A stretch of 32,826 bases of DNA from Bacillota bacterium (GTDB lineage Bacteria > Bacillota > Clostridia > Peptostreptococcales > Anaerovoracaceae): assembly GCA_017443515.1 (NCBI GenBank), contig JAFRXM010000062.1, positions 1 through 32,826 of the forward strand, given 5' to 3'. Below the pieces are notes generated by a model that saw only the letters and a list, made by a program, of their open reading frames with translations, was not told the DNA's origin and ran no database searches. Made by a program: the position numbers and the translations under genes. Position 1 is the first letter of the stretch; every line of letters starts with the position of its first letter. Of this stretch, positions 18,601 to 26,400 are shown in pieces.

Positions 18601-18722
18601 GCGCTCTGAGTTGGAGCAACGCCGCTTGCGACGCACTTGGTTCCGATCCGAACCACCAGACATTAAAACTCGCCAAGGCTGTAGCACTCTACAGCGTGGC
18701 AGCTGAGAACTATTTCAAGTAA
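15666..18722 (+). CDS. Secreted cysteine-ladder leucine-rich-repeat protein with C-terminal shared module
   Basis: A 1018-aa predicted surface adhesin or binding protein. The ATG at 15666 was chosen because AAGGGGG (15651-15657) sits 8 nt upstream and a classic signal peptide follows (MKKRFVFLL, cleavage after ASA near residue 26). An earlier in-frame start at 15612 has neither. Residues 31-70 are an N-terminal cap with an EF-hand-type loop (Asp51-Glu62, DTDNNGVLSTSE). Residues 88-666 hold 27 leucine-rich repeats of 21-22 residues plus one 11-residue partial repeat, consensus LxxLxCxxNQLTSLDVSKNTx. Nearly every repeat has Cys at position 6, like the cysteine ladder of Listeria internalin J. 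A C-terminal cap follows, then the shared module (718-1018). The LRR part is visibly more AT-rich than the module. The gene is monocistronic, with its own promoter and terminator. The ligand is unknown. Confidence 0.92.
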   Translation: MKKRFVFLLFLLFVFIIVCPTTASAADGDVAINSTNFPDDNFRSIVSSRYDTDNNGVLSTSEIAAVINASFSFESISDLKGIEYFSALEWLNCDQNKLTKLDLSSNKALKTLNCRENQLTSLDLSKNTELTDLNCMYNKLTSLDVSSCTKLRMVFCSYNQLTSMDLSNKKMLERLDCDNNRLTSLNVSNDTSLMYVTCPQNQLTSLNVSGCSVLQSLYCADNQLNTLYIRDNACLLDLSCSNNQLTSLDISYNADLSTLYCNDNKLTSLVLGKNVILSKLYCQNNQLTVLDLGECTNLSWLECSNNCLKTLDVSKNKFLSEFYCYSNQLTSLDVSKNPELYGLYCYNNQLTSLDVSKNTNLKDLQCNDNLLTSLNTNGSSDLVWLYCHGNRLTSLDVRSNSELQLLYCNENQLTSLDVSQNSMVNKLDCHNNQLTSLDVSRNTVLRYLYCNDNSLTSIDTNGSTNLCWLDCSNNKLAAIDVSENESLGHLFCANNHLTDLDLSNNIWLGVLDCSGNRLAVLDVNGLRCLEELYINDDTELEELYCGDCNLQILEFNDCIDLVYLSCPHNVWLKSLDVSQNTALIYLDCEGNIMSALDVRNNKELLYLDCSDTHIAELDVSNNTGLIFLDCGHNYLELLDVSNNTALIYMDCRYNDLTDLDISSCPGLIMAYTEGDRFEQEYLDHVYLEYEFDTDDEACYLGVDKDVSVVYESLMKTSTVTGVSLNLQDKISVQFKILPDENVSYAMVRVQNTDGSLAEPLAVALDKNDPNVYRADEDRFVVAYSDITTKMINQGIKLTVYDKSGIPMNVYRTSNETTYTPVEPLIYSAADWCNAAIEKYGTDKTQKAAWLAMAVLNLGGESQKYFENYNPDNPANPNGYLADDMAAFSKNALFDQYISDANAKKKGYSGMTLDLAADTRLRVKFTANVAVTVDGKPATLIKEGDKYVLDITGLRCIDLDQFFEVSFKATDGSTINMRMCALSWSNAACDALGSDPNHQTLKLAKAVALYSVAAENYFK
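15927..17663 (+). repeat. Leucine-rich repeat array (27 repeats plus one partial)
   Basis: The period is 63 nt (21 residues) throughout. One repeat of 22 residues (LVYL...) and one 11-residue partial (LEELYINDDTE) break the register. Cysteine at repeat position 6 is kept in essentially all full repeats, which implies a continuous cysteine ladder inside the solenoid. Confidence 0.92.
17817..18719 (+). repeat. Shared C-terminal module, copy 4
   Basis: 301 residues at the end of the LRR protein. Its codon use is more GC-rich than the LRR array in the same gene and resembles the other module copies. Confidence 0.95.
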
Positions 18723-18759
18723 AAACAGCGCATGTAAACATAACACATATTCTGGTATG

Positions 18760-18791
18760 CCTCTGCAGAATTATTTCTGCAGAGGTTTTTT
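18760..18791 (+). terminator. Rho-independent terminator
   Basis: CCTCTGCAGAA (18760-18770) and TTCTGCAGAGG (18775-18785) form a perfect 11-bp stem with a TTAT loop, then a run of six T. Confidence 0.92.
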
Positions 18792-18804
18792 ATTCATGTA
18801 ACGC

Positions 18805-18831
18805 TTGTCAATGTTAAAAATGTGATATAAT
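18805..18831 (+). promoter_or_regulatory. Extended -10 promoter for the binding-protein/LRR fusion gene
   Basis: TGATATAAT (18823-18831) is an extended -10. TTGTCA (18805-18810) is a possible -35 with a short 15-nt spacer. The ten bases GTGATATAAT are identical to those before the LRR gene. The ribosome site AAGAGG (18857-18862) is 8 nt before the ATG at 18871. Confidence 0.65.
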
Positions 18832-18870
18832 TATTTAAATCGTTATTTTTTCAGTAAAGAGGAAAACACT

Positions 18871-21800
18871 ATGAGAAGAAGGATCATTTCCCTGATTATC
18901 GCATTTATCATGGTGCTGTCTGCTGCGTTTGTGGCTGGCCCTAAAGCCTATGCCCTGGACTACGGCACCGATACCTACACCAGGCTGGATGACGACGAAG
19001 CCTTCAGTTACTATCTGGGCAGCTTCCAGCATCTGATGAACAAGGCGAAAGCCGTAACAGACCCGGATGAGCAGATAATTGCTTACGCCAAAGCGGAGGC
19101 AGAGCTGCTTGACAGCGCGCTGGTGTTCCCGATGACATCACAGACCGCAGGTTACGCCATGGGGCGCATTGCTCCACACACCAAAAGCCTCGGGCTGTTC
19201 GGGTACGATAGTTCCAGAGTAACATATGCTGTCGCATCTGAGGACCTTATATCCGTTTCGGAGCGCGAAGAACTTGAGCAGCGCTGGAAGGCCGCCAGAA
19301 GCGGAGAAGGCAGCTATGATCCTGCGGCATATCTTGTTTCCAAAGGTCATAAGCTCAAGACGGAACTGAAGTTCTCGTTCAGCACGCTGCCTTCGGATCT
19401 GGACTGGGAAAACAACACCAGAGCATCGGCAATGGATATCTTCGCAAATGTCAACGACAGCCTCGTGCGTTATGACATGTTTGGGCAGATAGTGCCTGCG
19501 CTTGCAGAAAGCTGGATGGTATCCGGGGATGGCCTGGAATACACATTTAATTTACGCAGCGATGTGAACTGGTACAGGAGCGACGGGACTGTCTACGCAA
19601 AGCTCACCGCGCAGGACCTGCTGGACAGCTTCGAATATATATCCTCCACTTCCAGCCCCAATTACTGGCTGTTTGAAAACGTAGCAGGGGTATCCTGCCC
19701 GAATGATTCCACACTTGTGATAGATCTTTACAGGGCAGATCAGGGGTTCCTTTCCCTGCTGTCTTTCTTTGCTCCTGTCTGCAGCAGCTTCAAGGCCGAG
19801 ATGGGCGATGACTACGCCAGCGCTTCGGATCCTGCTTCCCAGCTGTACTGCGGCGCCTTCCGCATCGCGTCCATCGCCGATGACGAGATAGTTCTTGCAA
19901 AGAACAGCGGATACTACGATGCCGGTAAAGTTGCTGTGGATACAGTCAGGTTCATCCTGGTCGACGGTTCCGATCCAGAGGAAGCATACAACAAATTGGT
20001 CAGCGGCGATCTGGACACTTTGAATCTGAATAACCTTACAAGAGTTCTTGCTGTAAACGACGGGAATTTTGAAAAGTACGCTTATGTGGTCCCGAATTCC
20101 CCGACAGTCTACCTGGGGACTCTTAACGTGAATAGAGGCACCTTCGCGCTAAGCGACGGAAGCGTAGCCTCACAGAAAACTGAAGCCCAGAAGATCAGTA
20201 CAGCTGTTGCCCTGTCAAACAAGAACTTCAGAAAAGCCCTGTTGTTTGCTTTTGACAAAGCAAGCTACAACGCAGTGACCACAGAGGAAGATATGAAATA
20301 TCTGGCTCTGCGAAACATGCTCACCTATCCGGAACTGCTGCACCTTTCCAAAGATGTCGCAGCGGATGGACAGACCTTTAAGAAGGGGAGCTCCTTCGGA
20401 GACCTTGTGCAGCACTATCTTGAAGCTAAAGGCAGCCATATAGATACGTCCGACGGAACGGACGGATGGTTCAGCGCTGATGCTGCGAAAGCAGCTCTGG
20501 CAAAGGCAAAGGCAGAGCTGGGACAGGATGTAAGCTATCCTGTGATACTTGATATAGTTTATGTAAAAAACAATTCGATACAACTATCCCGTGCGCAGGC
20601 CATTAAGGATTCCATAGAAACTGTTCTTGGAGCCGAAAATGTTTCTGTATGCCTGGTAGAGGCGGAGACTTCGTCGCAGTACTATCAGTGCGGCTATATG
20701 GTCGATTCAGGATCTGAGTATAACATGGATTTCTACTACGGCTCCGGTTGGGGTGCAGATTATGCAGACCCGGCGATGTTCCTCAATATATTCACTGATC
20801 TCGGATACATGACCAAGCAACTGGGCATCTCTCCCACCAAGGCATACGTCGATGAGCCTGTAGCTGTGGAAGAAGCCGCGGATGCCGGCGGAAACCCGCT
20901 GGATGTTGAGGTGACAGAGTCCACTGATCCATCAGCGCAGCTTACCGAGATCATAGCTTCTTCTGTCATCGGCGGCGACACAGATCCTTCGCAGCTGCAG
21001 GTCCTCTGGCAGAAGGAACTCAGCGTTTCTGAAGGCACGCAGTTCCCCGTCACAGTGGAATTCAGCGTTGAAAACGTAAGCGAAGGCCAGCCGCTCTACG
21101 TCTTCCACTTCAACGGAAGCGAGTGGGAGCTCGCAGGAAAGGGCACTGCGCCCAACATCACCGCGACCTTCACCAGCCTTTCGCCTGTCGCGATAGTGGC
21201 TGCTGAAGCCGAAGCACCTGCAGATGGAATTGTGATCAATGCTGAAAACTTCCCGGACGAAGTGTTCCGCAGCTATGTATCCGACAATTTCGATGAGGAT
21301 GGAAATGGAGTACTGAGCGCATCCGAGATCGGAGAGGTCGACGAGATCGAAGTCAGTTCCATGGGTATAGAATCAATAAAGGGAGTGGAGCACTTCCCAT
21401 CCCTCAAGAAGCTTTATTGCAGTTTCAATACCAGTCTGGAGCCACTGGATCTGAGCAGCAATACCGGGCTCGAGATCCTGGAATGCGTAAACTGCGGAGT
21501 CGGAAGGCTTGATGTTTCGGGATGTACAAAACTCAGAGTTCTTAATTGCCAGTTCTGCCTCCTGACAGAGCTTGATCTGAGCAAAAACACTGATCTGGAA
21601 TACCTGAATTGCGAGATGAATCATCTGAAGAGTCTGGATCTTTCCAAGAATCCGGCACTGATCGAGCTCAACTGCAGTTTCAATGACGAGATCACAGAGA
21701 TTGATGTCAGCAATAAAGCTGAGCTTAAAGTCCTTAAATTAACTGATTGCGATCTGGCATCGCTTGACATCAGTAAGAATACGAAACTGATTACACTGTT

Positions 21801-23097
21801 CTGTGGTTTCAACAGGCTCACATCTCTTGATGTGAGCAAAAATACTGCGCTCGTTACACTTTATTGTTACGGTAACAGTTTAGGAGATCTGGATGTAAGT
21901 CACAATACCGAGCTGAAGGAACTGATGTGCAATGGGATCAAGCTCAGCACACTGGATCTGAGCAACAATACAAAACTGGAATACCTGTATTGTGTAGATA
22001 ATCCCGGTCTTAAAGTTCTTGATATCAGCAAATGCCCGAAACTTATTAAGGCCTATACTGAAGGTAAAAAGAACGAGATGGTGGACGAGGGGTTTGTAAC
22101 TGTATCGTATACTTATGAGAACGATGATGCATACTATTATCTGCATGTGGATGGGGCTGTAAACATTATAACCGAAACTGTTAATGTTGCCACGGTCACC
22201 GGTATCAGCCTCGACCTGCAGGACAAGATCAGCGTGCAGTTCAAGATCCAGCCGGACGATAACGTCGCTTACGCGGAGCTTAGCGTCCAGAAACCCAACG
22301 GCAGCTTCGATACCCCGGTAAAGGTCGTTCTGAACAAGGCTGATACGAGCGTCTACAAGGCGGCCGAGGACAAGTTCGTTGTTAGGTATTCCGAGATCAC
22401 CACGAAGATGATCAGCCAGGGCGTCAAGCTGACTGTCTACGACAAGAGCGGTAACGCCATGGATATCTACCGTACGACTAACGACAAGACTTACACCCAG
22501 GCAGATCCGCTTGTTTACAGCGCAGCAGACTGGTGCAAGGCCGCTATCGCGCACTATGGTCCGGACAAGACCCAGAAGACCGCATGGCTCGCAATGGCAG
22601 TTCTCAACCTCGGCGGCGAAGCCCAGAAGTACTTCGAAGACTACAATCCTGGTAATCCCGCTAACCCGAACGGCTACCTGGCAGACGACATGGCAGCGTT
22701 CAAGAAGAATGCAGCGTACGACCAGTATATTTCCGACGCCAACGCCAAGAAGAAGGGCTATTCCGGAATGACCTTGGATCTTGCGGCGGACACCAGGCTG
22801 AGGGTGAAGTTCACGGATAACGTTGCGGTGACTGTGGACGATAAGGCCGGAACATTGATCAAAGAAGGTGACAAGTACGTTCTCGACATCACCGGCCTGA
22901 GGTGCATAGACCTCGACCAGTTCTTCAAGGTCGGGTTCAAGGGCACAGACGGATCTGAGATCACCATGGATATGTGCGCCCTCAGCTGGTGCAATGCCGC
23001 CATGGATAAGCTGGCTTCCGAACCGAAAAACCAGACTCTAAGGCTTGCCAAAGCCGTCAATATCTACAGCGAAGCTGCTGAATATTACTTCAAATAA
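18871..23097 (+). CDS. Secreted fusion: oligopeptide-binding-protein (SBP_bac_5-like) domain, LRR domain and C-terminal shared module
   Basis: A 1408-aa protein. The signal peptide ends after AYA (about residue 28) with no lipobox Cys, so this is not a normal lipoprotein binding subunit. Residues 160-645 match the extracellular solute-binding family 5 (OppA/DppA) body: DIFANVNDSLVRYD, ALAESWMVSGDGLEYTFNLR, then GSGWGADYADPAMFL. The usual C-terminal lobe segment is absent there, but residues 50-125 resemble it (DPDEQIIAYAKAEAELLDSALVFPM), as in a circular permutation. Residues 710-778 are an Ig-like linker (PLYVFHFNGSEWEL, SLSPVAIV). Residues 784-830 are an EF-hand cap (Asp808-Glu819), 845-1057 ten cysteine-containing LRRs, and 1108-1408 the shared module. 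No transporter permease or ATPase genes are nearby. The cap and LRR portion is a shorter homologue of the preceding gene's product. It may bind peptides at the surface without transporting them, which is inference. Confidence 0.9.
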   Translation: MRRRIISLIIAFIMVLSAAFVAGPKAYALDYGTDTYTRLDDDEAFSYYLGSFQHLMNKAKAVTDPDEQIIAYAKAEAELLDSALVFPMTSQTAGYAMGRIAPHTKSLGLFGYDSSRVTYAVASEDLISVSEREELEQRWKAARSGEGSYDPAAYLVSKGHKLKTELKFSFSTLPSDLDWENNTRASAMDIFANVNDSLVRYDMFGQIVPALAESWMVSGDGLEYTFNLRSDVNWYRSDGTVYAKLTAQDLLDSFEYISSTSSPNYWLFENVAGVSCPNDSTLVIDLYRADQGFLSLLSFFAPVCSSFKAEMGDDYASASDPASQLYCGAFRIASIADDEIVLAKNSGYYDAGKVAVDTVRFILVDGSDPEEAYNKLVSGDLDTLNLNNLTRVLAVNDGNFEKYAYVVPNSPTVYLGTLNVNRGTFALSDGSVASQKTEAQKISTAVALSNKNFRKALLFAFDKASYNAVTTEEDMKYLALRNMLTYPELLHLSKDVAADGQTFKKGSSFGDLVQHYLEAKGSHIDTSDGTDGWFSADAAKAALAKAKAELGQDVSYPVILDIVYVKNNSIQLSRAQAIKDSIETVLGAENVSVCLVEAETSSQYYQCGYMVDSGSEYNMDFYYGSGWGADYADPAMFLNIFTDLGYMTKQLGISPTKAYVDEPVAVEEAADAGGNPLDVEVTESTDPSAQLTEIIASSVIGGDTDPSQLQVLWQKELSVSEGTQFPVTVEFSVENVSEGQPLYVFHFNGSEWELAGKGTAPNITATFTSLSPVAIVAAEAEAPADGIVINAENFPDEVFRSYVSDNFDEDGNGVLSASEIGEVDEIEVSSMGIESIKGVEHFPSLKKLYCSFNTSLEPLDLSSNTGLEILECVNCGVGRLDVSGCTKLRVLNCQFCLLTELDLSKNTDLEYLNCEMNHLKSLDLSKNPALIELNCSFNDEITEIDVSNKAELKVLKLTDCDLASLDISKNTKLITLFCGFNRLTSLDVSKNTALVTLYCYGNSLGDLDVSHNTELKELMCNGIKLSTLDLSNNTKLEYLYCVDNPGLKVLDISKCPKLIKAYTEGKKNEMVDEGFVTVSYTYENDDAYYYLHVDGAVNIITETVNVATVTGISLDLQDKISVQFKIQPDDNVAYAELSVQKPNGSFDTPVKVVLNKADTSVYKAAEDKFVVRYSEITTKMISQGVKLTVYDKSGNAMDIYRTTNDKTYTQADPLVYSAADWCKAAIAHYGPDKTQKTAWLAMAVLNLGGEAQKYFEDYNPGNPANPNGYLADDMAAFKKNAAYDQYISDANAKKKGYSGMTLDLAADTRLRVKFTDNVAVTVDDKAGTLIKEGDKYVLDITGLRCIDLDQFFKVGFKGTDGSEITMDMCALSWCNAAMDKLASEPKNQTLRLAKAVNIYSEAAEYYFK
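21403..22041 (+). repeat. Leucine-rich repeat array (10 repeats)
   Basis: Ten 21-22-residue repeats of the same LxxLxCxxNxLxxLDVSxNT type as in the upstream LRR gene. They end in the same C-terminal cap (CPKLIKAYTEG here, CPGLIMAYTEG upstream). Confidence 0.9.
22192..23094 (+). repeat. Shared C-terminal module, copy 5
   Basis: 301 residues at the end of the binding-protein/LRR fusion. It ends in AEYYFK rather than AENYFK. The DWCKAA, LRCIDL and MCALSWCNAA landmarks are kept. Confidence 0.95.
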
Positions 23098-23112
23098 TCA
23101 GTCTTTTAGACC

Positions 23113-23148
23113 GGCCGGGAGGGCGCTTAGCGCTCCCCGGCCTTTTTT
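23113..23148 (+). terminator. Rho-independent terminator
   Basis: A GC-rich hairpin, GGCCGGG...GCGC-TTA-GCGC...CCCGGCC with one internal A/C mismatch, is followed by six T at 23143-23148. It lies 15 nt after the stop codon of the fusion gene. Confidence 0.88.
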
Positions 23149-23224
23149 AATCCTATTAATTTAAGAAATCAGAACCTATTATTTTATTTTTTATTCTTTC
23201 ACTGCATATAGCCATGCACATAAT

Positions 23225-23245
23225 AACACTGATGCTGTCAGTGTT
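23225..23245. promoter_or_regulatory. Inverted repeat, possible operator or RNA hairpin
   Basis: AACACTGA (23225-23232) and TCAGTGTT (23238-23245) are exact reverse complements around a 5-nt spacer. No T-run follows, so it is not a terminator. It lies about 110 nt upstream of the -10 candidate. It could be a regulator-binding site, but the sequence alone does not prove this. Confidence 0.4.
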
Positions 23246-23350
23246 TAAAGGAGTTCAGAGTCTTCCGGCAGCTCTTTTTGGTTTACATAAAAAGTGTTTT
23301 ATTCGTTCGCTTATCAGAAATCCTTGTTTATAGATTAACTATTGAAAGAA

Positions 23351-23359
23351 TGTTAAAAT
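23351..23359 (+). promoter_or_regulatory. Extended -10 promoter candidate for the giant hydrolase gene
   Basis: TG-T-TAAAAT: TG at 23351-23352 and TAAAAT at 23354-23359. No clear -35 is seen 17 nt upstream. It would give a leader of about 95 nt before the ATG at 23461. Confidence 0.45.
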
Positions 23360-23381
23360 ATTAATCATAGGGGGAAATACG

Positions 23382-23414
23382 ATGAAAGGAGGTATACCGC
23401 CAAACATACTGTAA
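23382..23414 (+). CDS. Possible ten-codon leader peptide (MKGGIPPNIL)
   Basis: ATG at 23382 to TAA at 23412, with GGGGG (23370-23374) about 7 nt upstream as a ribosome site. It sits between the promoter candidate and the large gene. An AAAGGAGG stretch lies inside it at 23385-23392 without a start codon at suitable spacing, so it could instead be an upstream ribosome standby site. A chance ORF of this size is quite possible. Confidence 0.25.
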   Translation: MKGGIPPNIL

Positions 23415-23460
23415 TTTTTTTCTGTTATTATTAAGGTTGTTATTGTAGGAGGTAACACAA

Positions 23461-26400
23461 ATGAAACGGCTAAAAAGAGTATTTGTCTTTATTCTAGCCG
23501 CAGCTATGGTCATCTCGATGGTCCCGGCAGCTGCATTCGCAGCGGATCCGGCCCCGGAGGCCATAGATGAACCGTCGAAGTATTTTGTTCAGAACGAAGG
23601 ATGGCATTATTGGGATGCCGACCCGCTTGCACAGAAAGACGATCTTGGCACAGCGGTCCTGTATCTCGAGAAGAACGATAACGAGCTGGTCGTTCCCGCA
23701 AAGGGAATAGTCACAGACGGATCGCTCTCGCAGTTCTTCGCAAAAACAGCGACGGAATCAGAAGCTGTAACAGAGTTGAAATACACTTCAGCAAGCGTCC
23801 TTGTACCCGGTACCATAGGGACGGGCGGAAGTGTTATTCTGCTTCAGAAAGACCTGACAGCTAACCTCACCATCGCGGCGCAGGCTGCTGCGAATGTAAC
23901 AGTTGCACTTGAATATGTCACTGTTAAGGAGGGCGTGGAGACCGTAACTTCCATCGCAAAGGGAACAGCTGCCGTGCCTGCACAGGCTGCGAAAGCAGTT
24001 GCTGTCAAGCTTTCAAACGATTTTGAGTATTCACAGAGCACAGATCAGGATTTCCTGGCTTATCTCGTCAGAGCCGGCGGATGCTTCAGAGTGCACATCA
24101 CCTCTGATGCACCTGTTTCCGTAACCCAGGGCGAGGCTTCAAGCATAGCGATCCAGACTCTGTACCAGTCAGAGACAGGTTACAACGGAAGGGCTACCAT
24201 GAACGGTACCATCTTCAACGCAACTCTTTATTTCCTGGCTGAAAATCTCTATCTGTACAATCATGATACCAAGGCGTGGGTAGCCAAGGCTCCCGTAGAT
24301 GCTCCTTATACAGTCAATGCCAAGGGCGAGGCGGTATATGCAGGCTTCACATTCGAAGCTCTGCGCTCGTTCAAGGCTGGCGCTGTCCAGAGCAACTACA
24401 AGGCCAGCGGATCTGCCACATATCCGTTCCCGACCCAGCGCAAGCTGCACGTTGATACAGTTCCTACCCAGGCATGGGCAGCAAACCTGTATCTGCCAGC
24501 AAGCTGGGGCCTTTATCAGGCGGTGTTCCTGCCGACAGCCGGAGTAGAAGCCGGCGATGTGGGCAAGCTGCCTGTCCTGATGTATGTTCACGGGTTCGGC
24601 GGATCCTACAGTGCTCCCAATGATGCGCTCTGCCGCAGGGCTCTTCAGTCCGGCTATGCGGTAGTAGGAATCGACCTCAGGAACTATCCGCCTGAGTTCG
24701 CTCCGACCTACTATCAGGATATCAACGGCAACATCCGTTATGTCCGCGCTCACGCAGCCGAATTCGGACTCGATCCGGACAGAATGTGCATCGAAGGCCA
24801 GTCCCTGGGCGGCAACAGCTCGCTCATGGGCGCAGTCGGCAACGACAACGAGTACACCGAAGGAACAGTAGGCGGAAACCTCGACGTTTCCAGCCGTATC
24901 CAGGGTGTCATCGCAGGCTATGCATGGTCCGACGCTCTCAACTTCGGAGCTGACCAGCGCACCGACACCGAGGGCGACCTCGCACTGTTCGGCAGGCTCA
25001 TCAGCGGTGGCGACGGCGAGAACGCTCCCTGCGTACAGGCCATCGATTTCTTCGGCCCCGGCAAAGGCTATCTCGTGCTCCGCAACTACCTTGCTGCAAG
25101 AGAAGCTGCTGAAGAAGCCGGAAAGCTCGATGAGTTCCTCGCTTCCGACTACACATTCACCATCGACGACGATTATATCGCCAAGTGGTTCACCGGACTT
25201 CAGCAGAACGCGTTCACAGGTGATTCCCCGACAGTTTCCAGGGGCACATACACCTTCAAGCATGACTACCTCATGGACAAGGTGACATACGCGCACGCAG
25301 CAAGCCCGCTGTATCACGTCACGCCTGACGACCCGGCTATGTTCCTCTACGGAGGCTACGGCGGAACTCAGAACATCACCAACACTCAGTCTACTCGTAC
25401 CCTCAAGCAGGCTGCGGCTATGGGCGTTCCCGCTGTTATGGCCGGCAACACGCTCGGCAACTACGGCAACGAAGCTGAAGTCGTCGCTGCAATGTTCAAC
25501 TTCCTCGAGAACACTATCAAGCACCGTCCCGGCGGAGTCCGCGCGATTGTTACCGTAGGAAGAGAGAACGCAGTAGTAAACGACAAGGACATCGCATGGG
25601 CGAACGCAGTCGTATCCGAAGACGGCGTCCTGAAAGTGGACGGCGCGTTCCTCGACAAGTACTTCGGAAGCAGCTACGGTTCTGAAAAGGTAGCGGTCGA
25701 CAGCATCAAGATCGCCGGCGTTACCGTAAAGACCTATGCTGATTACGATGTCTATGTCGGAAATACCGAGATAGAAAAGAGGACATCCGTAGTCTTCACA
25801 AAGAGCGCTCCTGCAGCTGCAGCTGCAAAGCCCTCCGCAGTCGTGGAACCCGAAAAGGTCTCCCAGCCCGGAAAGTACGAAGGTTACTACGCTGAGGGCG
25901 ATCTTTACGACAGTTTCATAACAAAGAGCATCTACGTTGAAGTTCCTGCTCAGTATCCGAAGGATCTCGTCGAATTCCCGTCCGACCTGACTCCGGAAGA
26001 CGACCCGAGCTACAACGCTGAGAACAAGACCATCAAGCTTGCTCTTTCCTATATACTGCCTTCGAATGACGGCGAGAACCCCGCACCGGGAAGATTCCCC
26101 GCGATATTCGAGCTCTCAAGAGGTGGCAGAGCAAGGCTCTGGGGCAATGACGCAGCCTATCTCACGAGCCACGGTTACGCAGTTGTGGTAGTGGAGATGA
26201 GGGGCAACGGAGCTTCGTTCGGTATAAACAACAGCTTCGCATCCCTTGAGAACAGGCTCGATGTCAAGTACATCATGGAAAACTGGCTGCCTGCACAGGC
26301 ATGGTCCGACGGCAAGTGCGCCACCGAAGGCGGATCCAACCGCGGCCTCATCCAGTGGGCAACAGCTACCACCCAGCCCGAGACTCTGCTCGGTCTTTCC

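Larger units (their letters stand above)
23149..23460 (+). other. AT-rich intergenic leader region
   Basis: This stretch lies upstream of the giant hydrolase gene. It holds a perfect 8-bp inverted repeat, an extended -10 promoter candidate, a ten-codon mini-ORF and the gene's ribosome site, each listed separately. No full-length gene or RNA gene was recognised in the remainder. Confidence 0.6.

Noticed and set aside
18871-18960. Lipoprotein signal on the binding-protein fusion
   Set aside because: No Cys follows the hydrophobic core. The region reads AGPKAYALDYG, which fits ordinary signal peptidase I cleavage.
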